Assembly (NCBI GenBank): GCA_016763185.1
Contig: JAESUG010000024.1
Location: forward strand, 1 to 36,506
Length of the DNA stretch: 36,506 nt
Origin: Robiginitomaculum sp.
GTDB lineage: Bacteria > Pseudomonadota > Alphaproteobacteria > Caulobacterales > Maricaulaceae
Direction of reading: 5' to 3'
In this document: in pieces, positions 23,357 to 32,124 of the stretch
Position numbering within the stretch: the stretch's first letter is position 1
Layout: every line of letters starts with the position of its first letter
Notes under the pieces: generated by a model
The model's database searches: none
The model's input: the letters and a program-made list of their open reading frames with translations, nothing else
What the model was told of the DNA's origin: nothing
Translations under genes and position numbers: made by a program

Positions 23357-24685
23357 ATGCCAACCAAACCCAAAATCATCATTGCGAATGGCGAGCCAAT
23401 CGGGCGAGCCAATCTGTCTCGTGATATTGCCGCATTGGGGTATCAGGTGCGCGCAACTGATGATTTGTCTAGGGTGCTTGAATGGGTAAAAAACGATGTA
23501 TTTCAATTGGTTTTGCTGGATGTTGACCTGTTTGATGCCCAGCGCAATGCATTTGATGTATTACAAGAAATTTGCCGCAAACAGCCCCATTGTCCGGTCA
23601 TCGCTCTTGGCGGTAAAAATACAGTATTGTCATCCTTGCTGGCGGCACGTTTTGGGGCGATAGATTTTTATGCGAAACCCTATAGTTTTTCCCAATTGGC
23701 CTCGTCAATTGCCAATGCATTGGCCAAGCCAAAATCTAATTTGCTAAAACCATCCATGTCGCAATCGGTTCCACTGGAAGGCAAGTCACCAGCCATGCAA
23801 TTGGTGTTTCGCTTAACTGCCAAAGCCGCGATGTCTAACCATCCATTGCTGATTGATGGAGCAGGGGGGTCAGGTAAATTTCTGTTGGCACAGATCATCA
23901 GCAGGTATGGCAAAGCTGAAAAAGGGGTGCAGTGCACATTGCTCCCCAGCACCAAAATCACCCAGATCGAACAGAAATTGGATCAAGACAATACCGGTCC
24001 GGGCGGTGTTGTGCTGCTTCGTCGGCTTGAGCATTTCTCACCAGATGTACAAGTTTGGCTATGCGATTGGTTCGATCAAAATGAAAATCACAGAAACCCG
24101 ATGCGAGTGATTGCAACATGTTCGGATCAAGAATTGCTTGGTGATGAGCCTAAATCCATTATGCCAGATTTACTAAATAGACTTAATGTATTGCGAATTC
24201 GAATGCCCGATTTGCATGATCGGCAAGAAGATATTCCAGATTTGGCACTGCTTTTCCTTGGCGCCGCATCGAACTATCAAATGAGTATAAGCGTCCCAGC
24301 GCAAAAAATGTTGCACCAGCTTGCATGGCCCGGAAATGTTCGTCAGCTAAAGAATGTAATGACTTGTGCCGCAACTATGTTTGATCAATCGGTCATCGGA
24401 ACAAATGAGCTGATGGAGCTATTAGAACAACCAACACCAAGCAACCAGCCGCCATCATCGTTTATCGCCAATATCGCGCTTCATTTACCACAAGAGTTAG
24501 AACTACGTCGGGACGCGCGATACCCTCATTTACACCAAGAAATTTTAGGCGCGGTGGAGCGGGTTTTACTGCAAATGGTGCTGGAACACGTGAACTATAA
24601 TCAAGTGCAAGCGGCAAGAAGGCTCGGTATCAATCGAAACACCTTACGCAAGAAAATACTAGAGTACGGGTTGAACAATACATAG
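23357..24685 (+). CDS. Degenerate NtrC-like protein: receiver, inactive-looking AAA domain, intact Fis-type HTH
   Basis: This 442-residue protein has NtrC layout and position. The receiver (about 1-120) keeps the phosphoacceptor Asp (VLLDVDLFD) and the Lys (YAKPY), but the acidic pair is replaced (IIIANGEP) and the switch Ser/Thr is Gly (IALGGKN). The AAA region (about 140-365) keeps a P-loop (GAGGSGKF). It has no GAFTGA segment, Walker B reads VVLLRRLEH instead of a D-E pair, and the FREDL arginine position reads IMPDL; RLNV and WPGNVRQLKN remain. The C-terminal helix-turn-helix (NYNQVQAARRLGINRNTLRKKI, split at about residue 415) is textbook NtrC. It probably binds DNA without sigma-54 ATPase activity. 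No ntrB lies upstream. Confidence 0.85.
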   Translation: MPTKPKIIIANGEPIGRANLSRDIAALGYQVRATDDLSRVLEWVKNDVFQLVLLDVDLFDAQRNAFDVLQEICRKQPHCPVIALGGKNTVLSSLLAARFGAIDFYAKPYSFSQLASSIANALAKPKSNLLKPSMSQSVPLEGKSPAMQLVFRLTAKAAMSNHPLLIDGAGGSGKFLLAQIISRYGKAEKGVQCTLLPSTKITQIEQKLDQDNTGPGGVVLLRRLEHFSPDVQVWLCDWFDQNENHRNPMRVIATCSDQELLGDEPKSIMPDLLNRLNVLRIRMPDLHDRQEDIPDLALLFLGAASNYQMSISVPAQKMLHQLAWPGNVRQLKNVMTCAATMFDQSVIGTNELMELLEQPTPSNQPPSSFIANIALHLPQELELRRDARYPHLHQEILGAVERVLLQMVLEHVNYNQVQAARRLGINRNTLRKKILEYGLNNT

Positions 24686-24703
24686 TGACATTGGTGCAAC
24701 AAT

Positions 24704-24723
24704 GTGTTGATATTAAGCAACAC
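24704..24723. repeat. Small stem-loop between the ntrC-like gene and ntrY
   Basis: GTGTTG (24704-24709) and CAACAC (24718-24723) form a 6-bp inverted repeat with an 8-base loop. A GTGCAAC copy lies just left of it (24693-24699). There is no T-tract, so an intrinsic terminator is unlikely. It could be an operator or chance. Confidence 0.35.
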
Positions 24724-24764
24724 CTAATGCATAGCCTTCGTTGTTATCGGTACGTATTGAGCAT

Positions 24765-26990
24765 ATGAGCATTGTATCCGCATCTAATCCTGTTGCTGAG
24801 AGATTTTTTCGGCCACTTACTTTGTTGTCGTCAGCCTTTTTCGGGACGCTGTATGCGCTGAGCATTACGGTGGCCATTTTATGTGCTTATTTTGCATTGT
24901 CCGGCGCGGGTAGGCTGGGGCCGGCCAGTCAGTTATTGTTTTTAATTTTATTGGCAAATTTATTCCTTATTCTTGGGTTGGCTGGGTATCAGGCGATCCG
25001 ATTATTTCGATTAATGCGCCCGGCACCCGGCGATCAATTTGCGCCAAGACTGCACGTTCGATTTGCCATATTGTTTAGTGGCGCAGCTATTTTACCGGCC
25101 ATTGTTGTTGGCGTTTTCTTTGCCGTAGTTTATTCGCAAGGCATTGAAAGTTGGTTTTCGCCCGTTGTTGAGACCGCCGTTGATCGTGCTGAAACAGTTG
25201 CTGAGGCCGCCTTTAATGCCGAGCGTGATGAAGTGGTAAGCGAAATCCGGCCAATGGCCATTGATTTAAATCACCCGCAGGCTGCCGCTTACCTACAAGA
25301 CGGGCCAATTGTTTATACCAGCTATTTGAAGCTACAAGCGGAACGACGTTTTTTTTCGGCGGCGTATATTATTAATGGTGCGGGCACCATTTTGTCGGCG
25401 GTTGAGCTTGATGATGCACCGTCATTTGCTGCGCCAACCATTGAAGCCCTCGAAGCAGCGACTACAGGTAGTATCAATTTGCATTTTCAAAACGAACAAA
25501 ACCTGATCCGAGGTCTGTACCGGCTACGTGCTTATGATGATGCGTATCTGTACGTGGCCCGATACGCCACCAGCGGCAGTTTGTTCAACCTGGTCGCTGC
25601 CCAAGAAGCACGCAATGCATATCGCGAGGCCAACTCACAACGAGGACGGCTGACCCGTTCCTTTGCCTTAGTGTATTCGGAGATTGCACTGCTGGTATTG
25701 ATCGGCGCAATTTGGGTTGGATTGCTCGCGGCGAACCAAATCGTCTACCCTATTGGCCGCTTGGCCCAAGCCGCGCATCGGGTTCGGGATGGCGATTTAA
25801 ATGTACGCGTACGGCCCGGCACCCAAAATGATGAAATGGCTAGCTTGGCTCGTGATTTTAATGAAATGACCAGCAGATTGGCGACCCAACGTGACGAGTT
25901 GATTGCGGCCCGCGATGATTCAGAACATCGAAGACGATTTACGGAGACGGTTTTGTCTGGTGTGAGCGCGGGGGTTTTTGGGATTGATCAAAATTTTAAT
26001 ATTACATTGGCTAATGTATCGGCTTGCGAATTATTAGACTTGGATATCGAAACCATTATTGGGCAGGATATTCATGATATTGCCCCGTTTTTTGGTGGGC
26101 TATTAGACCAAGTGTCGTCATCGGGGAAAACTCCAATTCATGGGTTTATTGAGTTATCCGAAAACAAACGAAATCTGATGCTGAACGTCAATATCACTCC
26201 CGAAGGCGATAAGGGTGCCAAGGGCTTGGTGATTACCTTTGACGATATGAGTAAGCTGGTATCCGACCAACGAAGTGCAGCATGGCGCGAAGTGGCCAAG
26301 CGCATTGCTCATGAAATCCGTAACCCACTAACGCCCATCCAGTTATCAGCGGAACGGTTGCGTCGAAAATACCGTAATGAAATCACCACCAATCCAGCTG
26401 TTTTTGATCGTTGTATAGACACCATTGTGCGACAAGTTGGGGATATTGGCCGGATGGTTGATGAGTTTTCGTCTTTTGCGCGGATGCCAGTGCCAAAAAT
26501 TGAGACGGTAGAATTACGTGAGCTGATCCAAGAAACCCTGTTTGGCCAGCAAGTCGCTTTCCCGGACGTGGAATTTGTATCCACGCCCGCAGAGTTTGAA
26601 ATTTTGGTTGATTGCGACGCACGTCTTTCAGCGCAGGCGCTGTTAAATATCTTAAAAAATGCAGCAGAATCAACGTCGACTATGCTTACCCGTCCAAAAA
26701 ATAGCAAACCAATGGTAGAAGTTCAGGTGTCATGCCAAGGCGAATATGCCTTGGTTGATATTATCGACAATGGACCCGGTTGGCCAACAAGTCATCGCCA
26801 ACGATTGGTCGAGCCATATTATACAACCCATCAAAAAGGTACGGGTCTTGGTTTAGCTATCGTGAAAAGAATTTTGGAAGACCATAACGGAAAGCTCGAA
26901 TTGTTAGATCGCAAGGACGGCAATACCGGCGCTGTGGTTCGCCTTAGCTTTCCTCTTAGTAAAATCAATGTAAATCAGGAGGTAATCTGA
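24765..26990 (+). CDS. ntrY: Nitrogen-regulation sensor histidine kinase NtrY
   Basis: NtrY is the membrane sensor partner of NtrX. The protein (741 residues from ATG 24765; a TTG at 24741 would add eight) has three hydrophobic segments within about 120 residues and a periplasmic domain (about 125-285). A fourth membrane helix, a HAMP linker (NQIVYPIGRLAQAAHRVRDG) and a PAS domain (about 390-500) follow. The kinase core has the phosphoacceptor His in AKRIAHEIRNPLTP, the N box ILKNAAES, DIIDNGPGW and GTGLGLAIVKRI. All catalytic motifs are intact. It ends in a TGATG overlap with ntrX, so the pair is translationally coupled. Confidence 0.95.
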   Translation: MSIVSASNPVAERFFRPLTLLSSAFFGTLYALSITVAILCAYFALSGAGRLGPASQLLFLILLANLFLILGLAGYQAIRLFRLMRPAPGDQFAPRLHVRFAILFSGAAILPAIVVGVFFAVVYSQGIESWFSPVVETAVDRAETVAEAAFNAERDEVVSEIRPMAIDLNHPQAAAYLQDGPIVYTSYLKLQAERRFFSAAYIINGAGTILSAVELDDAPSFAAPTIEALEAATTGSINLHFQNEQNLIRGLYRLRAYDDAYLYVARYATSGSLFNLVAAQEARNAYREANSQRGRLTRSFALVYSEIALLVLIGAIWVGLLAANQIVYPIGRLAQAAHRVRDGDLNVRVRPGTQNDEMASLARDFNEMTSRLATQRDELIAARDDSEHRRRFTETVLSGVSAGVFGIDQNFNITLANVSACELLDLDIETIIGQDIHDIAPFFGGLLDQVSSSGKTPIHGFIELSENKRNLMLNVNITPEGDKGAKGLVITFDDMSKLVSDQRSAAWREVAKRIAHEIRNPLTPIQLSAERLRRKYRNEITTNPAVFDRCIDTIVRQVGDIGRMVDEFSSFARMPVPKIETVELRELIQETLFGQQVAFPDVEFVSTPAEFEILVDCDARLSAQALLNILKNAAESTSTMLTRPKNSKPMVEVQVSCQGEYALVDIIDNGPGWPTSHRQRLVEPYYTTHQKGTGLGLAIVKRILEDHNGKLELLDRKDGNTGAVVRLSFPLSKINVNQEVI

Positions 26991-28384
26991 TGTCAGCAGA
27001 TATTTTAATTGTTGATGACGAAGAAGATATTCGAGAGCTGGTTAGCGATATTTTGGAAGATGAAGGCTTCCAAACCAGAACTGCGGCTAATGCTACTCAG
27101 GCGTTAAACGAGGTGAAAACCCGTAAACCAGCATTGATTATATTGGACGTCTGGCTGCAAGGCAGCGAGCTGGATGGATTAGGCGTGCTTGAAGAAGTAA
27201 AGCGACTGGACCCGCTGTTGCCGGTGATTTTAATTTCAGGCCATGGCACTATCGAGACCGCAGTTGCGGCTATTCGCAAAGGGGCTTTTGATTTTATTGA
27301 AAAGCCGTTTAAGAGCGAACGGTTATTGCTGTTGATTAGGCGCGCGTTGGAGCTTCGCAAATTACAACGAGAAAACACGGCTTTAAAAGCCAAAGATATC
27401 GCCAATCTTGAATTGATTGGTACGTCATCGGGGATCAATGGTATTCGCCATATTATTCAAAAGGTCGCTTTGGCCAATTCACGGGTCATGGTGCTAGGTG
27501 GCTTGGGTGTTGGTAAGGAAACCGTTGCCCGTAAAATCCACATAGAGTCTCATCGTAAGGATGCAGAATTTGTGGTGGTCAACGCCGCGGCCCTAAGTCC
27601 AGATACGGTGGAGCAAGTGCTGTTTGGGGTTGAGGACCAACAGGGACGTACCACTAAAACCGGATTATTTGAGCAAGCGCATATGGGTACCTTGTATATT
27701 GATGAAGTGGCTGAAATGCCAATGCAAACCCAAGGCAAATTATTGCGCATATTGGTGAGTCAGCGCTTTTACCGAGTGGGCGGTAAAACGCCGGTTGATG
27801 TTGATGTTCGGGTGATCAGTTCTACGTCCCGCGATTTACGGATTGAAATTGCCAATGAGCGGTTTCGCGAGGACTTATATCACCGTCTAAATGTTGTTCC
27901 AGTGGTTGTGCCTTCACTAAATGAACGTCGTGAAGACATCCCTGATTTGGTACGGTATTTTGCAGACCGGATTGCGCAAGGCTCTGGATTGGCCAAGCGC
28001 GAAATTGCTGAAGATGTGATGGGTTGGATACAGGCCGCGCAATGGCCGGGGAATATCCGTCAATTGCGTAATTATGTTGAACGATTGATGATATTGGCCA
28101 AGGGAAACAATGATCAAGCCATTACGTTAGCCTTTATGCCCAAAGAAAACGATGCATCATCCCAGCCTAACGGCATCCGTGTGGACCGTTTGGTTAGTTT
28201 AAGTTTACGCGATGCCCGCGTTGAATTTGAGCGCGAATATCTAGCCGTTCAAATCAACCGGTTTGGCGGCAATATTTCACGAACTGCCACCTATATCGGT
28301 ATGGAAAGATCTGCGTTACACCGCAAATTAAAAACATTAGGTATCGGCTCAAACAAGCAGCAAAATCAGGAGGCAGAAGAATGA
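26990..28384 (+). CDS. ntrX: Response regulator NtrX
   Basis: The 464-residue regulator has a complete receiver: DDEED acidic residues, Asp in ILDVWLQ, Ser in LISGHG and Lys in IEKPF. The AAA domain has a P-loop (GGLGVGKE), Walker B (LYIDEVAEM), the FREDLYHRLNV arginine region and WPGNIRQLRN. The loop before Walker B reads LFGVEDQQGRTTKTG and has no GAFTGA, a feature reported for alphaproteobacterial NtrX, so direct sigma-54 activation is unlikely. The Fis-type HTH ends the protein (NISRTATYIGMERSALHRKLK). AGGAGG (26977-26982) is 7 bases before the ATG. Its stop overlaps trkA by 4 bases. Confidence 0.95.
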   Translation: MSADILIVDDEEDIRELVSDILEDEGFQTRTAANATQALNEVKTRKPALIILDVWLQGSELDGLGVLEEVKRLDPLLPVILISGHGTIETAVAAIRKGAFDFIEKPFKSERLLLLIRRALELRKLQRENTALKAKDIANLELIGTSSGINGIRHIIQKVALANSRVMVLGGLGVGKETVARKIHIESHRKDAEFVVVNAAALSPDTVEQVLFGVEDQQGRTTKTGLFEQAHMGTLYIDEVAEMPMQTQGKLLRILVSQRFYRVGGKTPVDVDVRVISSTSRDLRIEIANERFREDLYHRLNVVPVVVPSLNERREDIPDLVRYFADRIAQGSGLAKREIAEDVMGWIQAAQWPGNIRQLRNYVERLMILAKGNNDQAITLAFMPKENDASSQPNGIRVDRLVSLSLRDARVEFEREYLAVQINRFGGNISRTATYIGMERSALHRKLKTLGIGSNKQQNQEAEE

Positions 28385-29754
28385 AGGTCATTCTGTGCGG
28401 CGCTGGGCGGGTTGGCTATGGTATTGCTGAAAAGCTGTGTTCCGAAGACAACGAAGTCACAGTCATCGACGTCTCGGCGCAGTTGGTACAACAAATTAGT
28501 ACCAATTTAGATGTTCGCGGCATTGTCGGCCACGGCGCCCATCCTGAAGTTTTGGTTCGGGCAGGGATTGAAAGCGCCGATATGTTTATTGCCGTTACCC
28601 ACTTAGATGAAGTCAATATGGTGGCGTGCCAACTGGCGCATTCATTGTTTGACGTGCAAACTAAAATCGCAAGAGTGCGCGCCCAAAGCTATTTGGATCA
28701 AGCATGGCAGGATATATTCTCGCGCAACCACATTCCGATTGATGTGGTGATTTCACCGGAATTGGAAGTCGCCAAGGCCATCCTCCAGCGGATAAAAACG
28801 CCCGGAGCATTTATGAATACACCGTTCTTTAATGGGAGGGTTAGTCTCTTGGGCGTTCGGTTGCTTGACAGTTGTCCGGTCGCGAATACGGCCCTTACCC
28901 AATTGACTGAGTTATTTCCAGATCTAAAGTCAATGGTCGTCGGGGTAAAGCGTGCCGGTAGTGTATTCGTCCCCAAAGGCGAAGACCAAATTATGGCAGG
29001 TGACGAAATTTATGTTATTGCCCATGCGGAACAAATAGCTCGTACACTAGATATTTTGGGCCGAAACGAAGCTCGGGGTCAAAACATTGTTATGATCGGT
29101 GGTGGTAATATCGGCGTTCATTTGGCCAAAGAATTAGAGCATTTGCCCGGTGTGCGGGTTCGAATGATTGAAATTAACAAAGAGCAGGCGCAAAAAGCGT
29201 CCATAGCATTGCAAAAAACCGTTGTATTACACGGCGACGGTCTAGACCGCGATACGTTGATTGAGGCCGGTGTGAATGGTGCTGATATTGCGATCAGTCT
29301 CAGCAATGATGATCGGGTCAATGTGTTGTCTGCTGGCTTGGTCAAAGAGGCAGGGGTGCGCCGCACTTTATGCTTGGTCAATGACCAAACCTTGAACTCA
29401 TTAAAAGAGCCTTTGCGTGTGGATGTATTTATTGATCCTCGCCAAACTACCATTTCAACTATTTTACAACATGTACGCCGTGGCCGAATCTTGGCGGTTC
29501 AAAGCCTTGAAAATGGCCAAGCGGAAGTCATTGAAGCCGTTGCACTATCTACATCGCCTTTAATTGGTAAATCATTAAATGAACTTGATATTCCAGATGG
29601 TATTCGTGTTGGTGCTGTTGCCAGAGGTGACGAAATTTTATTTCCCAGCGGTTCGTTTGTGATCAGAGCCGATGATCAAGTTATTTTATTCGTCGAGCGC
29701 GATAAAATTCCGGTGGTCGAGAAAATGTTTCGGGTAAGTGCTGACTATTTTTAA
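28381..29754 (+). CDS. trkA: Trk potassium uptake regulatory subunit TrkA
   Basis: TrkA is the cytoplasmic NAD(H)-binding gate of the Trk potassium channel. The 457-residue protein is a tandem of two RCK modules. The first starts ILCGAGRVGYGIAEKL and the second, at about residue 235, MIGGGNIGVHLAKELE; each has a Rossmann domain and a TrkA-C part. AGGAGG lies 7 bases upstream of ATG 28381, and the ATGA overlap couples it to ntrX. trkH follows, so the complete system is encoded here. Confidence 0.96.
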   Translation: MKVILCGAGRVGYGIAEKLCSEDNEVTVIDVSAQLVQQISTNLDVRGIVGHGAHPEVLVRAGIESADMFIAVTHLDEVNMVACQLAHSLFDVQTKIARVRAQSYLDQAWQDIFSRNHIPIDVVISPELEVAKAILQRIKTPGAFMNTPFFNGRVSLLGVRLLDSCPVANTALTQLTELFPDLKSMVVGVKRAGSVFVPKGEDQIMAGDEIYVIAHAEQIARTLDILGRNEARGQNIVMIGGGNIGVHLAKELEHLPGVRVRMIEINKEQAQKASIALQKTVVLHGDGLDRDTLIEAGVNGADIAISLSNDDRVNVLSAGLVKEAGVRRTLCLVNDQTLNSLKEPLRVDVFIDPRQTTISTILQHVRRGRILAVQSLENGQAEVIEAVALSTSPLIGKSLNELDIPDGIRVGAVARGDEILFPSGSFVIRADDQVILFVERDKIPVVEKMFRVSADYF

Positions 29755-29762
29755 TCCTAATT

Positions 29763-29781
29763 AGGGGGCGTTGCGATCATT
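29763..29781 (+). promoter_or_regulatory. Ribosome-binding site pointing to a non-AUG trkH start
   Basis: AGGGGG (29763-29768) is the only strong Shine-Dalgarno between trkA and trkH. In the trkH frame it is followed at 7 and 10 bases by ATC (29776) and ATT (29779). There is no in-frame ATG, GTG or TTG between the stop at 29758-29760 and GTG 29824. Confidence 0.4.
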
Positions 29782-29823
29782 GGGATTTTAAAAATTCTGG
29801 CGTATTCTTGCCTCGGATTAACC

Positions 29824-31185
29824 GTGCTAGCCATGCTGTGCGCCGGGCTAGCACTGACTTGGGATGAACCGGCAGCGTTTACTAGTTTTGGTTTTGCTAC
29901 CGTAGTTTGCGCGACATTAGGGCTGGTTTTTGCTCTTATTTCGAAAGGCGGCGATATTCAGTTGTCTTTGCGGCGTTCGATTATTCTACTTGTATTTTTT
30001 TGGTTGGCTGTTCCCTTGTTGGGCGCGGTGCCGATGATGGGTATTCAAGGTAATGATGGCTGGCTTCGTGCCTATGCGGATGCGATGTCACAGATGACGA
30101 CAACAGGTGCAAAAATCGTTGATCCAGCACTATTGCCCTTGTCATTTTCTTTGTGGCAAGCTGGCTTGCAATGGCTGGGGGGCTACGCCAGCATTGTCAT
30201 GGCCTTATTGGTGTTAGCACCGCTAAATATGACAGCGCCGGGGGTGCACAGATCACCATTTCTAACCATTGACAAAGGTAATGTTGCCGGGGGCGTCGGA
30301 TTGATCGCCCGAGCCATGTTATTGGTCTATGGCGGTGCTTCTGCGCTTATTTGGCTCGGGTTGATTGTTACCGGCACTCCAGCTTTTTCGGCGGTTTTAT
30401 TGACGATGGGGTCAATATCCACGGGTGGTTATTGGCCGGAAGTTGGCGGGGAACCTAGTCATATCGGACAGATTGGTATGTGGTTTTCAATGTTAGCCAT
30501 GACGTTTGGCGCACTGGGCTTTGCGCTGCATTGGGATGTGATCCAGCGCCGCGTAAACTATCTACGCGATCCAGAAACAATTGGGTTGTTTATTTTAATC
30601 ATCAGCGCCGGGATTTTGTTTTTTCTGTTAGGAAAAGAGATAATTCCATCCATTCAAAACGCTATATCATTGATCACCACGACGGCTGTGCCAATTGGCC
30701 CAAACGGTTATACCGACATTCCTGCACCGATTGTCATGGCGTTAATTTTGGTTGGTGGCGCTGCGGTTTCGACCGCAGGTGGCGTAAAAATCATCAGGTT
30801 TTTGCTATTGTTTCGACAAACCGGCGTAGAGCTGGCCAAATTATCGCATCCATCTAGCATCCAAGCTATCCGGTATCAACAAGTGGTCATTGGCCCACGT
30901 GAATTGGTTGGTTTATGGGCCTATGTTTTTGGCTATGCTGTGGTTATTTCAATTTTGGTAATTTTATTGGGCTTAGGCGGGACCGGATTTGCCGAAGCTA
31001 GCCAATTGGCAATCGCCACCATATCCAATGCTGGCCCAGCTTTTACTCCTGCAAGCGGAATTGCAGGTGATTTCTCGGCGCTCTCCGATCCAATGGTATT
31101 GCTCTTGGCACTGGCCATGGCATTGGGGCGTATTGAGATATTGGCTGCCGTGGCCATTCTTTCGCCAGAATTTTGGAGAAATTAG
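29824..31185 (+). CDS. trkH: Trk potassium channel membrane subunit TrkH
   Basis: TrkH forms the potassium-conducting pore. From GTG 29824 it has 453 residues with about ten membrane helices. Four re-entrant selectivity loops are visible: TTTGAKIV near residue 96, GSISTGGYWPE near 203, TTTAVPIGPNGY near 288 and TISNAGPAFTPA near 403, each with the filter Gly or a substitute. The start is doubtful. The frame is open upstream to 29761 and encodes a hydrophobic stretch (IIGILKILAYSCLGLTVLA) that would complete the first helix, and the only good ribosome site is at 29763-29768. The true start may be ATC 29776 or ATT 29779. It stops 4 bases before dat. Confidence 0.92.
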   Translation: MLAMLCAGLALTWDEPAAFTSFGFATVVCATLGLVFALISKGGDIQLSLRRSIILLVFFWLAVPLLGAVPMMGIQGNDGWLRAYADAMSQMTTTGAKIVDPALLPLSFSLWQAGLQWLGGYASIVMALLVLAPLNMTAPGVHRSPFLTIDKGNVAGGVGLIARAMLLVYGGASALIWLGLIVTGTPAFSAVLLTMGSISTGGYWPEVGGEPSHIGQIGMWFSMLAMTFGALGFALHWDVIQRRVNYLRDPETIGLFILIISAGILFFLLGKEIIPSIQNAISLITTTAVPIGPNGYTDIPAPIVMALILVGGAAVSTAGGVKIIRFLLLFRQTGVELAKLSHPSSIQAIRYQQVVIGPRELVGLWAYVFGYAVVISILVILLGLGGTGFAEASQLAIATISNAGPAFTPASGIAGDFSALSDPMVLLLALAMALGRIEILAAVAILSPEFWRN

Positions 31186-31189
31186 CCGT

Positions 31190-32047
31190 ATGTCCAGAAT
31201 TGCATACGTAAACGGTCGCTATGTTGCGCATCAAACAGCCCGTGTCCACGTGGAGGATCGGGGCTATCAATTTGCTGATGGCGTGTACGAGGTATGGAGT
31301 GTTCGAGGCGGCGTGTTACAAGATCATGCGTCACACATGGACCGACTACAACGTTCGTTACGTGAATTGGGCATCCCATTCGTTCATAGCGTGGGCTCAC
31401 TAAATATTTTATTATACGAGGTTTTGCGCCGCAATCAGATTGTTGAGGGCATTGTTTATTTGCAAATCACCCGTGGGGTAACGTCTCGCGATCATGCTTG
31501 GCCCGCAAATTTACTACCTAGCCTGATCATTACCGCCAAAACCATCAATCCCATTATCGCCGAGGCTCAAGCAAAAATCGGGGTGTCAATTATCACGACA
31601 CCTGATTTGCGCTGGAAACGTTGCGATATTAAATCCATATCATTATTACCCAATGTGTTGGCAAAACAACTGGCCATATCTGTGGGTTGCACCGAGGCAT
31701 GGTTGGTGGATGAAGAGGGCTTCGTCACGGAAGGAACTTCGACCAATGCTTGGATTGTCACCCATGATGATGTGTTGGTCACCCGCGACCTTAGCCATCA
31801 GATACTAAGCGGGGTCACTCGATTGGCATTGCTTGAATTAGCGACCCAACATCAGTTAAAAACCGCCCAACGCAAGTTTACAGTTGAAGAAGCTTGCCAA
31901 GCCAAAGAAGCATTTATCTCGGCTGCGACGACATGGGTGCTGCCGGTCGTTGCCATTGATGGTACCAAGATTGGTACGGGAAAACCTGGGCCGCTTGGAA
32001 CTTTACTACGCCAAGCTTATTTAGCGGCATCGATTTCAGTGCGGTAA
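31190..32047 (+). CDS. dat: D-amino-acid aminotransferase (PLP class IV)
   Basis: The 285-residue fold type IV PLP enzyme probably transaminates D-alanine and D-glutamate, feeding peptidoglycan. It has VHVEDRGYQFADGVYEVW near residue 20, LQITRGV near 88, the PLP Lys in RCDIKSISLLPNVLAKQ near 145, the phosphate-binding EGTSTNAW near 178 and GVTRLALLELA near 205. D-transaminase rather than branched-chain activity is suggested by RDH in the ITRG...RDH segment, but 4-amino-4-deoxychorismate lyase cannot be excluded. GGAGAA lies 9 bases before ATG 31190. It sits between trkH and hfq in the same direction. Confidence 0.88.
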   Translation: MSRIAYVNGRYVAHQTARVHVEDRGYQFADGVYEVWSVRGGVLQDHASHMDRLQRSLRELGIPFVHSVGSLNILLYEVLRRNQIVEGIVYLQITRGVTSRDHAWPANLLPSLIITAKTINPIIAEAQAKIGVSIITTPDLRWKRCDIKSISLLPNVLAKQLAISVGCTEAWLVDEEGFVTEGTSTNAWIVTHDDVLVTRDLSHQILSGVTRLALLELATQHQLKTAQRKFTVEEACQAKEAFISAATTWVLPVVAIDGTKIGTGKPGPLGTLLRQAYLAASISVR

Positions 32048-32124
32048 ACCTATTCACATCTGGTTAGCAATAGCGTAAATAGTAGAAATCGAATCGCTCA
32101 AAAAAACAAAAATGGAGCTAAACT

